The notes: a model not told the origin generated them from the letters alone. A stretch of 64,000 bases of DNA from Streptomyces sp. 6-11-2 (GCF_006540305.1 NZ_BJOR01000001.1:3720001-3784000), one strand, 5' to 3'; positions 45,410 to 54,438 are shown, numbered from the stretch's first letter. Numbers and translations are program-made.

Positions 45410-46078
45410 ATGAGCACATCGAGTACCGAGCGGCAGCCCGTGGCGGCCTCGCCCATCCTCGAGGATGTCACCGAGGCCCACCGGCCGCCCGTGCAGCGCA
45501 CCGACAGCCCCGGGCCGCCCGCTGTGGACCCCGAGCCCAGCTCGTCGAACACGGGGTACGCCCGGCATCCCGACCTGACCGTGCTGAGCCTTCCGGAGCT
45601 GCGCGCCCTGCGCCGGCAGGCACAGCGGGACGAGGCCGACCTGAGCTACGTGCGGCGGCTGCTTCAGGGGCGGATCGACATCCTGCGCGCGGAGCTGGCC
45701 CGGCGCGGGCCGGAGTCCGTCCTGGGCGCCGGGCAGGTGCCCGCGCCCGAGCAGGGGTCCGTCGTCGAGCGGCTCGCGGAGATCCTCAAGGACGCGCCCG
45801 CCCGGCAGCGCTCCTCCGCCCGGCATGTGACGCTCGGGACGCCGCACGGCGAGGAGTACCGGCGGCTGGCCGCCCAGATGCTCGCCGAGGTCGAGCTGTC
45901 GGACCTCGGGGCGCGTACGGACCGGGAGCTGGGCACGGCGATGGGGCGGCTCGAGCGGTACGAGCAGCAGGTGTCCGGGCGGCGGCAGCAGTTGCAGCGC
46001 ACGGCCGACGGATGCGGCACGGAGATCGCCCGCCGGTACCGTGAAGGGGAAGCGCAAGTCGACGACCTGCTCATCTGA
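45410..46078 (+). CDS. rsiG: Anti-sigma factor RsiG (c-di-GMP-dependent WhiG regulator)
   Basis: The 222-residue protein is mostly helical with a disordered 55-residue head. It holds two exact copies of the E-x3-S-x2-R-x3-Q-x3-D motif: Glu75, Ser79, Arg82, Gln86, Asp90 and Glu185, Ser189, Arg192, Gln196, Asp200. That duplicated motif is the c-di-GMP-binding signature of RsiG, which with c-di-GMP sequesters the sporulation sigma factor WhiG. Both copies are intact, so nucleotide control should be preserved. ATG 45410 has TTGAGG 5 bases upstream. It stands alone, far from whiG as in other Streptomyces. Confidence 0.93.
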   Translation: MSTSSTERQPVAASPILEDVTEAHRPPVQRTDSPGPPAVDPEPSSSNTGYARHPDLTVLSLPELRALRRQAQRDEADLSYVRRLLQGRIDILRAELARRGPESVLGAGQVPAPEQGSVVERLAEILKDAPARQRSSARHVTLGTPHGEEYRRLAAQMLAEVELSDLGARTDRELGTAMGRLERYEQQVSGRRQQLQRTADGCGTEIARRYREGEAQVDDLLI

Positions 46079-46293
46079 CGCGACGCCCGCGGAGACCCCG
46101 GGACCGGCACCGGGGCAGCCCGGTGGTGCCGGCCGCGGACGGTTCGGTGGAGTGCGCGCTGGACGTGAGCGTGCCGGTCTTCCCGCGTTCGTCGAACACG
46201 CCGACGCGGGCGGCGGGGGCCGGGACGAGAGCGGGGTGGCGGGGCCGGGAAAACGCCGCGACACCCCGCCCCCGGCCCCCCTACTGTCACCCC

Positions 46294-47553
46294 ATGACTG
46301 CCGCCAGCCCCGATATCGACGTCCGTCCCATCACCGATGCCGAGATCCCCGACTGGGTCCGCGCCCTGAACACCGGCTTCCTGCGTCCCCCCGGTGCCTC
46401 CGACACCGAGATCGCCGACCGGCGGACGTACATCGAGCCGTCCCGCACCCTCGGAGCCTTCGACGCGGGCCGGTGCGTGGCGACGTTCCGGTCCTTCCCG
46501 CAGGAGCTCACGGCTGTCGGCGGCGCGACCGTTCCCGCCGACGCCATATCCAACGTGACCGTCACCGCCACCCACCGCCGCCGCGGCCTGCTGACCCGGA
46601 TGATGGGCCAGGACCTGGCGGCCGCGAAGGAGCGCGGTGACGTCGTGGCGACCCTGATCGCCGCCGAGTACCCGATCTACGGCCGCTACGGCTTCGGGCC
46701 GGCCACCTGGGCGACCGAGTGGACGATCGACGTGCCCCGGGCCGGACTCGACCCGCGCCGGGCGGGTCCGGAGGACGGCGGCCGGGTCGATCTCGTGGAC
46801 GCCGACGACGTACGCAAGCTCGGCCCGGAGCTGCACGAGCGGCTGCGCCGCGCCCAGCCCGGCGCGATCGACCGCTCCGAGCGCTGGTGGCAGGTCACCA
46901 CCGGCGCACTGCGCCCGGAGAGCCGCCCCTGGACCGAGCCCTTCCACGCCGTCTACCGCGCGGCGGACGGCACGGTCGAGGGGCTGGCGGTGTACCACTG
47001 CGACGAGACCTGGTCGGACGCCAAGCAGCCGCAGAACACGGCCACGGTGAAGAACCTGATCGCGGTGACCCCGGCCGCCGAGCGCGCGCTGTGGCTCCAT
47101 CTGTGCTCGATCGACTGGATCACGAAGGTCAGGAGCGGCTGGCGGGCCCCCGACGACCTGCTCCCGCACTTCCTGCCGGACCCGCGCGCCGCCACCCCCA
47201 CCACGCACGCGGACTGGCTGTGGGTGCGGATCCTCGACGTCGTACGGGCCCTGGAGGCGCGGACGTACGAGGGCACGGGCACGCTGGTGCTGGAGGTCCT
47301 GGACCGGGCCGGAATGGCCGGGGGGCGCTGGCGGCTGGAGGCGTCGCCCGCCGGAGGGATCTGCACGCCGACGACCGGGAGCGCCGATCTGACGCTGGAC
47401 GTGGCTCAGTTGGCGGCCCTGTGGCTCGGCGACGAGTCGGCGGTGCGGCTCGCCGCGCTGGGCCGGGTCCGGGAAGAACGAGCGGGCGCCGCCCGGGGGG
47501 CGGACGCCCTGCTGCGTACGTCCAGGCGGCCTTGGTGCCCGGACATGTTCTGA
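46294..47553 (+). CDS. Eis-like GNAT N-acetyltransferase
   Basis: The 419-residue protein has the three-part Eis layout: an N-terminal GNAT domain with [19 protein letters not shown] (about residues 86-104), a second degenerate GNAT domain and an SCP2-like C-terminal domain ending WCPDMF, whose final carboxylate is catalytic in Eis. Relatives acetylate aminoglycosides, peptides or proteins. ATG 46294 stands 6 bases after TACTGT (46282-46287), leaderless. The longer frame from 46123 overlaps low-complexity sequence. Confidence 0.93.
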   Translation: MTAASPDIDVRPITDAEIPDWVRALNTGFLRPPGASDTEIADRRTYIEPSRTLGAFDAGRCVATFRSFPQELTAVGGATVPADAISNVTVTATHRRRGLLTRMMGQDLAAAKERGDVVATLIAAEYPIYGRYGFGPATWATEWTIDVPRAGLDPRRAGPEDGGRVDLVDADDVRKLGPELHERLRRAQPGAIDRSERWWQVTTGALRPESRPWTEPFHAVYRAADGTVEGLAVYHCDETWSDAKQPQNTATVKNLIAVTPAAERALWLHLCSIDWITKVRSGWRAPDDLLPHFLPDPRAATPTTHADWLWVRILDVVRALEARTYEGTGTLVLEVLDRAGMAGGRWRLEASPAGGICTPTTGSADLTLDVAQLAALWLGDESAVRLAALGRVREERAGAARGADALLRTSRRPWCPDMF

Positions 47554-47611
47554 GCGCTCCTTCCTGCCGGTGGCGGGTGACAGGTGTGACGCATCCGTAG
47601 CTTGCTGTGCG

Positions 47612-47714
47612 GTTGTGGCTGTACGAGACGGTCTTCAGTTGTGGCTGTGCGGTGTGTTCGGTTGTGGCTGTGCCGACCGTGCCGGCGGTACGCCGGCTGT
47701 TCAGTTGTGGCTGT
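47612..47714 (+). repeat. Four copies of GTTGTGGCTGT
   Basis: The 11-base word occurs at 47612-47622, 47638-47648, 47661-47671 and 47704-47714 (intervals 26, 23 and 43). Each is preceded by C-G or C-A, and three are followed by GC. They fill the first part of the 411-base gap between the Eis-like gene and the first GntR-type gene. No gene or terminator explains them; a regulator array is possible. Confidence 0.8.
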
Positions 47715-47862
47715 GCGTGCGGCGCCGGACAGCCGGCTGCCGCTCCCCGTTGGCGCTCCGACCGACCGGGCTCCCGGCTCCCCTCCGGAAGGGAGCACGG
47801 TCGTACGTTCTCCAACCGTCACCCTGGTGGCCAACACTTGGAAAGTTTGGCCATGTCGCTCA

Positions 47863-47877
47863 AGTTGGCTACCAACT
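47863..47877. promoter_or_regulatory. Palindromic operator candidate upstream of first GntR gene
   Basis: AGTTGG-CTA-CCAACT is a perfect inverted repeat with a 3-base centre. It begins exactly 102 bases before the GTG start, the same distance as the matching site before the second GntR gene. Likely the binding site of one or both regulators. Confidence 0.72.
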
Positions 47878-47964
47878 CCACTGCTGTTATCTCCGCTTGG
47901 AAGCGACTCATAACCACCTTTCAACGAACTGCCGGAAGATGGCGGGAAGTTGTACTGTTTTGCC

Positions 47965-48867
47965 GTGGACCCGGAACACGCCTCCGCCAATGGGCGGAAG
48001 AGGTCACAGCGGCCACAGAGGTCACACCGCGAGGTGGCCGACGAACTGCGGCACCGGATCAGGACGGGAGTGCTGCGGCCGGGCCAGCGCATGCCCACCC
48101 AGGCCAAGCTGGCCGACGAGTTCGGTGTCGAGCGCGGAGCCGTGCGCCAGGCCCTGCGCATCCTCCAGTCGGAGCACCTGCTCACCAATGTGTCCAAGGG
48201 GAGCCCGGCGACCGTCGCAGCCGGTCCGGTGGGGGCCCTGACCGGCCCCGCCGCCCCGCCGCTGCCCACCACGGCCGCGCTCGCGCCCCGTATCGCCGCC
48301 GCCTTCGGCGCCCCCCACGTCGAGATCGACGCCCTGTGCCTGACCGCGATCTCGCTCACCCTGGCCATCGGCGAGCCGCTGCGGCAGATCCACGCCGGGC
48401 GACTGAAACCGGCCAAGATCGACGTCCGCGTGCTGCTGCCGAGCCGGGACATCGACCTCGCCTTCCCCGCGCCGGTGGACGCCTCCGACGCCGGCCGGCT
48501 GCGCCGCCGCTGGCTGGCCCAGCGCAACGCCCAGGGCCAGGTGCTCAAGCACAATCTGCTGGCCCTGCGCGCCACCCACGGCATCGACGTGCGCGTGAGC
48601 TTCCGTGCGCTGCCCTTCACCCCGCCGGTCAAGCTGTACCTGCTCAACGACAGGGAGGCGCTCTTCGCGTACTACACGCTGCGGCGGCGTGAGCAGGAGA
48701 TCGACCACGAACACCTGGAGCTGTACGACGCGGAGGGCACCCGGTCGATCCTCTTCGCCTTCGAGCAGGGCACCGACCCGCGCGACACGACCTTCGTCGA
48801 GCAGTCCCACGTGTGGTTCAACGCGCTGTGGGAGACGATCAGTTCGGAGCTGCTGCTCACGAGCTGA
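47965..48867 (+). CDS. GntR-type regulator with unfamiliar effector domain (copy 1)
   Basis: The 300-residue protein has a GntR winged helix (VADELRHRIRTGVLRPGQRMPTQ to GAVRQALRIL, about residues 23-70), a Pro/Ala linker and a roughly 200-residue C-terminal domain (VRVLLPSRDIDLAFP, GIDVRVSFRALPFTPPVKLYLLND, VWFNALWETIS). The latter is neither FCD nor UTRA and may be phospholipase-D-like, a weak guess. GTG 47965 follows TACTGT by 6 bases (leaderless); TTG 47950 is within the promoter. It is a close paralogue of the gene at 49288, with a matching upstream region. Confidence 0.88.
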   Translation: MDPEHASANGRKRSQRPQRSHREVADELRHRIRTGVLRPGQRMPTQAKLADEFGVERGAVRQALRILQSEHLLTNVSKGSPATVAAGPVGALTGPAAPPLPTTAALAPRIAAAFGAPHVEIDALCLTAISLTLAIGEPLRQIHAGRLKPAKIDVRVLLPSRDIDLAFPAPVDASDAGRLRRRWLAQRNAQGQVLKHNLLALRATHGIDVRVSFRALPFTPPVKLYLLNDREALFAYYTLRRREQEIDHEHLELYDAEGTRSILFAFEQGTDPRDTTFVEQSHVWFNALWETISSELLLTS

Positions 48868-48909
48868 CGCCTCCCACGGGGAGCGGCCCGGATGCTGGGG
48901 ATCCGTGTG

Positions 48910-49098
48910 TCACAGGGCGGGCCCCGCGAGCAGGACCGCCAGCACCACGGCCCCCGCGGAGCTGAGGGTCGGGTTCTTGGCCTTGACGCCGACGGTGAGC
49001 ATCAGCAGGCCGATCACGCCCATCGCGCCGTACTTCCACTGCACGAGTTCCTCGAAGCCGACGACGAAGATGGCTGACACAAGAGCGAGAGCAGGCAC
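48910..49098 (-). CDS. Small two-helix membrane protein
   Basis: The 62-residue product (start MPALALVSAIFVVGF) is almost wholly hydrophobic with two to three helices and a short Lys-Tyr and Lys-Ala-Lys loop. GTG 49098 has GAAGGGGGAA 6 bases upstream. It lies between the two GntR-type genes on the opposite strand. I do not recognise a family. Confidence 0.75.
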   Translation of the reverse strand: MPALALVSAIFVVGFEELVQWKYGAMGVIGLLMLTVGVKAKNPTLSSAGAVVLAVLLAGPAL

Positions 49099-49185
49099 GG
49101 CGATTCCCCCTTCGGACGGTTGCGGGCCGGGACGGGCGTGGGGGGGGGCAGGGAGAGCGGGCAAAAACTTCCACCAACTCCATCG

Positions 49186-49200
49186 AGTTGGTCACCAACT
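49186..49200. promoter_or_regulatory. Palindromic operator candidate upstream of second GntR gene
   Basis: AGTTGG-TCA-CCAACT is identical to the first operator except for its 3-base centre and also starts 102 bases before its GTG. A further half-site pair, ACCAACTC at 49173-49180, lies just upstream. Confidence 0.74.
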
Positions 49201-49287
49201 CTGCTGTAGTTGTCCCCACTTGGCTGCTATCTATAAACAAGTTTCAAACAACTGCCCTTAGATAGAGCAAAGTTGTACCGTTTGGTT

Positions 49288-50160
49288 GTGACCCAGGAGA
49301 GCGTGGCCGTGAACGGCAGCAGAAGAAGCTCACCCCAGGAGATCGCCGAGACCTTGCGGGAACGGATCCGCACCGGCGAACTCCGGCCGGGTGACCGCCT
49401 GCCCACCCAGGCCGAACTCGCCGGGGAGTTCGGGGTGGAGCGCGGAGCCGTGCGCCAGGCCCTGCGGGTGCTCCAGGGGGACGGCCTGCTCAGCAACGTC
49501 ACCAAGGGCAGCCCACCGCGCGTCGCCGCACCCGTCGCCGCCCGCGCGGAGCCGCAGCCGACGATGGTCGGCCTCGCGCCCCGGCTCGTGGAGGCCTTCT
49601 CCGCCCGGCAGGTCAGGATCGACGCGGCCTGCCTCACGGCCGAGACCCTGATGGTCGCCGTCGGCGAGCCCCTGCGCCTCATCCACGAGGGCCGGCTGCG
49701 CCCGGAGGCGATCGACGTGCGCATTCTGCTGCCGTCCCGCAACATCGACCTGGCCTTCCCGATCTCGGTGGACCGGCCGAGCGAGGACGACCCGGTCCAC
49801 CAGCGCTGGCTGGCCCAGCGCAACGCCCAGGGCCATGTCCTGAGCCACAACCTCAAGGCCCTGCGCGCCACCCACGGCATCGATGTCCGCGTCACCTTCC
49901 GCGCGCTGCCCTTCACCCCGCCGGTCAAGCTGTACCTGCTCAACGGCGCGGAGGCGCTGATCGCGTACTACATGATCACCCGTCGCGAGGAGCGGGCGGA
50001 CGACGGGACGCTGGACATGTACGACGTCCTCGGCACGGAGTCCCTGCTGTTCTCCTTCGAGAAGGCGACCGGGCAGCGCGACGCCGCGTTCGTGACGGAA
50101 TCGCAGAAGTGGTTCGACGCCCTCTGGGAAACCATCACGTCGGATCTGACACTCTCCTAG
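49288..50160 (+). CDS. GntR-type regulator with unfamiliar effector domain (copy 2)
   Basis: The 290-residue paralogue of the gene at 47965 shares the winged helix (GDRLPTQAELAGEFGVERGA), the VRILLPSRNIDLAFP, RWLAQRNAQG and RALPFTPPVKLYLLN blocks and the C-terminal WFDALWETI. GTG 49288 lies 6 bases after TACCGT. The last base of its stop codon is the first base of the HAD gene start, so the two are coupled. It may regulate itself, its twin and the downstream genes through the AGTTGG palindromes. Confidence 0.9.
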   Translation: MTQESVAVNGSRRSSPQEIAETLRERIRTGELRPGDRLPTQAELAGEFGVERGAVRQALRVLQGDGLLSNVTKGSPPRVAAPVAARAEPQPTMVGLAPRLVEAFSARQVRIDAACLTAETLMVAVGEPLRLIHEGRLRPEAIDVRILLPSRNIDLAFPISVDRPSEDDPVHQRWLAQRNAQGHVLSHNLKALRATHGIDVRVTFRALPFTPPVKLYLLNGAEALIAYYMITRREERADDGTLDMYDVLGTESLLFSFEKATGQRDAAFVTESQKWFDALWETITSDLTLS

Positions 50161-50909
50161 TGACTTCTGATACGACGCAGACCGAAGCGGTGACAGCTGA
50201 GACCGGAAACGAGACCGAGGAACTGCGGAACCTGATCGCGGGTGCCCGTGTCGTGCTCTGGGACTTCGACGGGCCGATCTGCCGGCTGTTCGCCGGGCAC
50301 TCGGCGGAGCGGGTGGCGACCGAACTGGTGCGGTGGCTCGAGAGCCGGGGCCTGCACGGCCTGCTGACCGGCTCCGAACGGCAGTCGCTCGACCCGCAGG
50401 TCGTCCTGCGGGCCGTGGACCGCCGGCACCCCGGAAGCGACCTCGTCACGGAACTGGAGGCACGGCTGACCCAGGAGGAACTGCGTGCCGCCGCCTCCGC
50501 GATGCCCACCCCGTACGCCGACCCGCTGATACGGACCTGGAAGGCCCTGGGCTCGCGCCTGGCCATCGCCACCAACAACTCGCCCCTCGTGGTGCGCGAG
50601 TACCTCGCGGGCCGCGACCTGGGCCCCTGCTTCGCCCCCCACGTCTACGGACGCACCCAGGACCTGAAGCACCTCAAGCCCGACCCGCATTGCCTGAACC
50701 GCGCCCTGACCGCCACAGGTGCCTCCCCCGCACAGGCCCTGATGATCGGCGACACGCCCACGGACCACGAGGCCTCCCTGCGGGCCGGCGTGCCCTTCCT
50801 CGGCTACGCCCGCAACGCCCGCAAGGAGAAACTGCTCAGGGAGGCGGGCGCCACCGTGGTCGTGGACTCCCTGGAGCCGGTGCTGCGGATCCTGCGGGAT
50901 CAGGGCTGA
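50160..50909 (+). CDS. HAD family hydrolase
   Basis: The 249-residue product has the four HAD motifs: LWDFDGPIC (nucleophile Asp), ATNNSP, Lys in HLKPDPH, and MIGDTPTDHEA. The cap between motif 1 and 2 is helical, like phosphoglycolate phosphatase-type enzymes. Substrate unknown. GTG 50160 shares a base with the preceding stop. Context with a GntR-type regulator and a double phosphotransferase-fold gene suggests metabolism of a phosphorylated small molecule. Confidence 0.9.
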   Translation: MTSDTTQTEAVTAETGNETEELRNLIAGARVVLWDFDGPICRLFAGHSAERVATELVRWLESRGLHGLLTGSERQSLDPQVVLRAVDRRHPGSDLVTELEARLTQEELRAAASAMPTPYADPLIRTWKALGSRLAIATNNSPLVVREYLAGRDLGPCFAPHVYGRTQDLKHLKPDPHCLNRALTATGASPAQALMIGDTPTDHEASLRAGVPFLGYARNARKEKLLREAGATVVVDSLEPVLRILRDQG

Positions 50910-51255
50910 GCGTTCAAGTGCGGGAGTTGCACCGGGTGCCCGGGGGACCGCGGGCCCGAATGGCGGAGTCCTCGACGCCGGCGAGGGGAGCGGGGCGCTC
51001 GACGTGCGGGGGCTCGGGGCGAGGTGCTGTAGCATGCCCGCACCGCGTGAGCAACAGCTCCGTTTCACACGTACAGCACGCAAGAGGTGGCGCGCAAGGC
51101 GACCTCGAAGGTGCGACACAGGCCGGACCACTGGTAGGGGCACACCACCCGTTGTGCCGACGTCGGGTGCGCTCGGCTCGTATCCGTTATGACCCTTGGC
51201 GTACCTTTTGTCGTATCGTCGTTCTCGCCTGAGCACTTGAGCAACTGGAGCGGCC
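50910..51255. other. Intergenic region before the double phosphotransferase gene
   Basis: This 346-base stretch holds TAGCAT near 51030, a hairpin GGCACA-N8-TGTGCC at about 51139-51158 and TACCTTTTGTCGTATCGT near 51200 that may be the promoter of the next gene. Short frames here (for example 52 codons from about 51034) have no ribosome binding site and unconvincing composition. No gene is called. Confidence 0.4.
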
Positions 51256-53439
51256 GTGGGCGCACCTCCCCCTCCCCGTCCCTTACTGGGGGAGCACGCC
51301 CTCCGCGTCGTTCGGGAGTTCGTACGGCCCGCCGCCGAGCTGGGTGAGACCGGCGGCGGCCGCCACCACCGCGACCATGTGCTCCCCCTGACGGAGCACA
51401 TGGCCCGGCTGCTGCACCGGGAGGCCGGTACGCCGGTCACCGTGCGGATCCACCGCGCCGAGGCGCCGCCCGTGGCGGTCAGAACCTGGCAGCGCGAGGC
51501 CGAGATCCTCGACGCCGTCGCCGGGGTGCTGCCCGATGTCCCGCGGTGCCTGGTCGACCAGGATTCCTTCACGATCCACGACCACGTCGAGGGCGTGTCC
51601 CTCTCCAGCGTCTGCCCGAACGGCAAGCCCGTCGACGCGCTCCACGTCAGGACGCTGGCGCAACTGCTGGCCCGGATGACGCAGGTCCGGCGGGAGGCGC
51701 TGCCCGCGCTCCCCCCGGAGTGGCCGCGCAACGACAAGGACGGCCAGGCCTTTCTGCGGATGCTGGCGTGTCGTGCGGACCGGCGGATCAGGCAGCCCAA
51801 CTGGCAGGCCTTCGGCGGGCTGTTCGCGGCCCTGGGCATTCCCGAGGACGCCCTGGTCCAGCTGGCCCGACGGGTGCCCGCCATGGCCAGGCGGCCGTAC
51901 AGCCTGCTCCACGCGGACCTGCACCGCGACAACCTGATCGTGCCGAGCGGCGGTGATCCGGTCCTCGTCTGCGTCGGCTGGGAGCCGGCGACCTACGGAG
52001 ACCCCCTGCACGACCTCGCGACACACCTGGTCCGCATGCGGTACCCGGGCCATCAGCGGGACGAGGTGATCGACGCCTGGGCCGAGGCCATGACCCGGAT
52101 CCGTCCCGCGGCCGTCAACGGCATGGTCAGGGACCTGCGGCACTACGTCGCCTTCGAACGGGCCCAGTCCGTCTACCCCGATGTGATGCGGGCGGCGAAG
52201 GCCCTGGAGGACACGCCCGGCCAGGAGGGACTGGACGACGCGACGGCGTCCGTGCGCAGGGCGCTGGAGGCGGCCGCCGCGCCGCTGGGGCTCAGGAACG
52301 TACCGGGCACGGCTCAGGTCGAGCGCGTCCTGTTCCGCTGGCGGGCCGCCCGGACGGCGGTCAGGGACGGCGGCCCGGGCCGGGTGGCGGGGGCGATCCC
52401 GTGGTCGTGGGACCCGCGCCTTCCCGAACGCCCCGACTTCCCGGCCTCCGCCGTCGGTCACGCCCTGGTCGCCGAGGGGATGGCGCCGGCCGGCCGGGTG
52501 TTCAAGGGCACCGCGCACCTCAACTCGGTCGTCCGCGTACCCGAGGCCGATCGCACGGTCGTGGTGCGGCGCAAGGTGGTCAACCTCTGCCGCAGCGAGC
52601 CGAGCTTCCTCAGCGAGCACGCCGTGCTGCGGGCCATCGAGCAGTCGGGGGTCCCGGTGGCGGCGCCGAGGGTCCTCGCCCTGGGCCGTGGCTACCGGGG
52701 GGAGCAGTTCGCCATCCACACCTACGTCGGGCCCGAGGACACCGACCGACCGCCCGGCCACCCGGTGCACGGACTGCTGCCGCACGAGGCGGACGGGCTC
52801 GTCGACCAGTTGTGCGCGCTGGCGGACGTGGACTACGGAGGGCTCGACCCGGTCGCGGGCAAGGAGACCTTCTTCACCTGGCTGTGCGACCAGCTCGTGC
52901 TCCTGGTCGGGAGCCTGCCGAAGGAGTCGCAGCAGCTGGCCCGGCTCCTCGGCCTCCCCGACGCCTCCCGGCTGGGACAGATCCTGTCCCGGTACTGGGT
53001 GAACCCACGCGGGCCGGCCCTCCTGCACGGCGACCTCAACCCGTGGAACCTCGTACGCCGCGACGACGCCCTCGCCCTCACCATCATCGACTGGGAGATG
53101 GCTCTGGTCGGCGACCCGCTGTACGACCTGGTCCGGCACATGCACCTGACCCCGACCCGTCCGGAGATCCGCGAGCGCATGTTCCGGCGCTGGGAGCGCC
53201 GGCTGCCCGTCGGGCACACGGCCGGCTGGCGGCAGGACTGGACGGTGTACCGCCGGCTCGAGACCGTCCGCTCGGCCTATGTGGACCTGGACCGCCTGGT
53301 GACCGGCGCGAGCCTGGACGCCCCCAACGTCCGCCGTGCCGTCGAGTCCTACGCGATGACCCTCGCGGCGGCCACCGGCTCCCTGGGCCTGCCGGTCCGC
53401 CGGGACGCGAACCCCTATCTCGCCCGGGGGATGGCCTAG
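51256..53439 (+). CDS. Tandem aminoglycoside-phosphotransferase-fold protein, first domain degenerate
   Basis: Two kinase-like domains are fused in 727 residues. Domain 1 has LLHADLHRDNLIV (Asp221, Asn226), but the metal-binding Asp of the DFG-equivalent is Gly241 in VCVGWEPATYGDPLHDLA, so catalysis is doubtful. Domain 2 is intact: LLHGDLNPWNLV (Asp593, Asn598) and IIDWEMALVGDPLYDL (Asp612). The fold phosphorylates hydroxyls of antibiotics, sugars or choline. The double length is unusual against the typical 260-350 residues. GTG 51256 follows GGAG by 5 bases. It is downstream of the GntR-HAD unit and followed at once by a MITE-like element. Confidence 0.88.
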   Translation: MGAPPPPRPLLGEHALRVVREFVRPAAELGETGGGRHHRDHVLPLTEHMARLLHREAGTPVTVRIHRAEAPPVAVRTWQREAEILDAVAGVLPDVPRCLVDQDSFTIHDHVEGVSLSSVCPNGKPVDALHVRTLAQLLARMTQVRREALPALPPEWPRNDKDGQAFLRMLACRADRRIRQPNWQAFGGLFAALGIPEDALVQLARRVPAMARRPYSLLHADLHRDNLIVPSGGDPVLVCVGWEPATYGDPLHDLATHLVRMRYPGHQRDEVIDAWAEAMTRIRPAAVNGMVRDLRHYVAFERAQSVYPDVMRAAKALEDTPGQEGLDDATASVRRALEAAAAPLGLRNVPGTAQVERVLFRWRAARTAVRDGGPGRVAGAIPWSWDPRLPERPDFPASAVGHALVAEGMAPAGRVFKGTAHLNSVVRVPEADRTVVVRRKVVNLCRSEPSFLSEHAVLRAIEQSGVPVAAPRVLALGRGYRGEQFAIHTYVGPEDTDRPPGHPVHGLLPHEADGLVDQLCALADVDYGGLDPVAGKETFFTWLCDQLVLLVGSLPKESQQLARLLGLPDASRLGQILSRYWVNPRGPALLHGDLNPWNLVRRDDALALTIIDWEMALVGDPLYDLVRHMHLTPTRPEIRERMFRRWERRLPVGHTAGWRQDWTVYRRLETVRSAYVDLDRLVTGASLDAPNVRRAVESYAMTLAAATGSLGLPVRRDANPYLARGMA

Positions 53440-53626
53440 GCTCTTTCGTTTGGATCAGGCCGGATCAGGGAGCGGGGTCCGGTGCCGTGCGTCGCAAGGC
53501 GGAGGAGGGCGGCAGGGCGGAGCCCTGCCGACCGACGACAACGCGGCTGGGGGTACCCCCTGCTCGAAGAGCTCGGGGGAGCGGTGCCAGGGCCCGCGAG
53601 CCCGGCATGATCCAAACGAGAGGCCC
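53440..53626. mobile_element. MITE-like element, long copy
   Basis: Ends CTCTTTCGTTTGGATCA (53441-53457) and TGATCCAAACGAGAGG (53608-53623) are inverted repeats. Both end regions match the short copy at 43238-43316 read in reverse. The interior (about 108 extra bases) contains a GC-rich stretch and a GGGGGTACCCCC-type repeat at 53547-53581, flanked by GGGAGCGG direct repeats. It begins at the base after the phosphotransferase stop. No coding capacity. Confidence 0.85.
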
Positions 53627-53681
53627 CAAGGCCGGGCCCGGGCCCGGCCGTCACCCGCCCCGGTGAGCCCGGTGGCCGGTC

Positions 53682-54305
53682 TCAGATGCGGAGTTCGGGC
53701 GGGAAGCCGGTCCAGCGCAGTTCGGCGGGCAGGTGCCGCATGTCGTTGTGGACGAGTACGGAGGACGGTCTGCCGGGTGCGTAGCGGATGACCGTCAGCG
53801 CCGCGTTGCCGTGGTTGAGGCCCATCCAGCGCCACTCGGGCGCGTCGAGGGCGGCTCGGACCAGCCAGCCGATGAGGAAGCTGTGCGTGACGACGAGTTC
53901 ATGGCGGGGGCGATCGCCGTCGACCGGCCCCGTGAATTCCGCGAGTGCTTCCCGGGCCAGCGCCGGACCACGCTCGCGCTCCTCCTCCGAAACCTGGGCG
54001 AGGAAGCCGAGCATGGCGTCGGCCGCATCCGGTGGCAGTTCCTCCTTCGCCGGCAGATGGGGGACGTAGTCGCCGGCCGGCTCCGACTGGTGCATCGGGA
54101 CGTCGCCGAGCTGTGCACTGATCAGCCGGGCCGTCTGCCGCGCCCGGGGCAGCGGCCCGTGGTGAATCGCCGACAGCGGGGTGCTCCGGAGCCGTTCACC
54201 GAGCAGGGAGGCTTGGCGCCGGCCGCTCTGCGTCAGGGTCGTCTCGTCCGCCGACGCTTCACCGTGCCGGGCGAGATAGAGGTATCGAGGGGCAGTGCCT
54301 GTCAT
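53682..54305 (-). CDS. Histidine phosphatase family protein
   Basis: The 207-residue enzyme has the RHG motif LARHGEAS (about residues 12-19), Arg in HHGPLPRARQTA, and the second His in LVVTHSFLIGWL. It belongs to the phosphoglycerate-mutase-like superfamily; substrate unknown. ATG 54305 begins MTGTAPRYLY with GGAGA upstream; the frame to 54734 overlaps the divergent regulator. Single gene, divergent from the XRE regulator, sharing its control region. Confidence 0.92.
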   Translation of the reverse strand: MTGTAPRYLYLARHGEASADETTLTQSGRRQASLLGERLRSTPLSAIHHGPLPRARQTARLISAQLGDVPMHQSEPAGDYVPHLPAKEELPPDAADAMLGFLAQVSEEERERGPALAREALAEFTGPVDGDRPRHELVVTHSFLIGWLVRAALDAPEWRWMGLNHGNAALTVIRYAPGRPSSVLVHNDMRHLPAELRWTGFPPELRI

Positions 54306-54417
54306 GTCCCGGGTCTCCGTCGGCAGCCGTGATCTTGTGTCAAGGAGGGACGCCGGGCCCTTCGCGCACGGTTCCGTCGCACCCGGCAACCTCGTTCCCG
54401 ACCGCCGGGGCACACTC

Positions 54418-54438
54418 TTGCAAGCAGGTTGCTTGCAA
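54418..54438. promoter_or_regulatory. Palindromic operator of the XRE regulator
   Basis: TTGCAAGC-N5-GCTTGCAA is a perfect 8-base inverted repeat ending 31 bases before the regulator ATG, followed by further TTAGCAAGG and GTGCAAGG half-sites. An autoregulatory site is likely; it may also touch the divergent phosphatase promoter. Confidence 0.75.

Noticed and set aside
51034..51192. Short gene of about 52 codons before the double phosphotransferase gene
   Set aside because: It is very Arg-rich with no ribosome binding site or recognisable motif, and a promoter and hairpin explain the region better.
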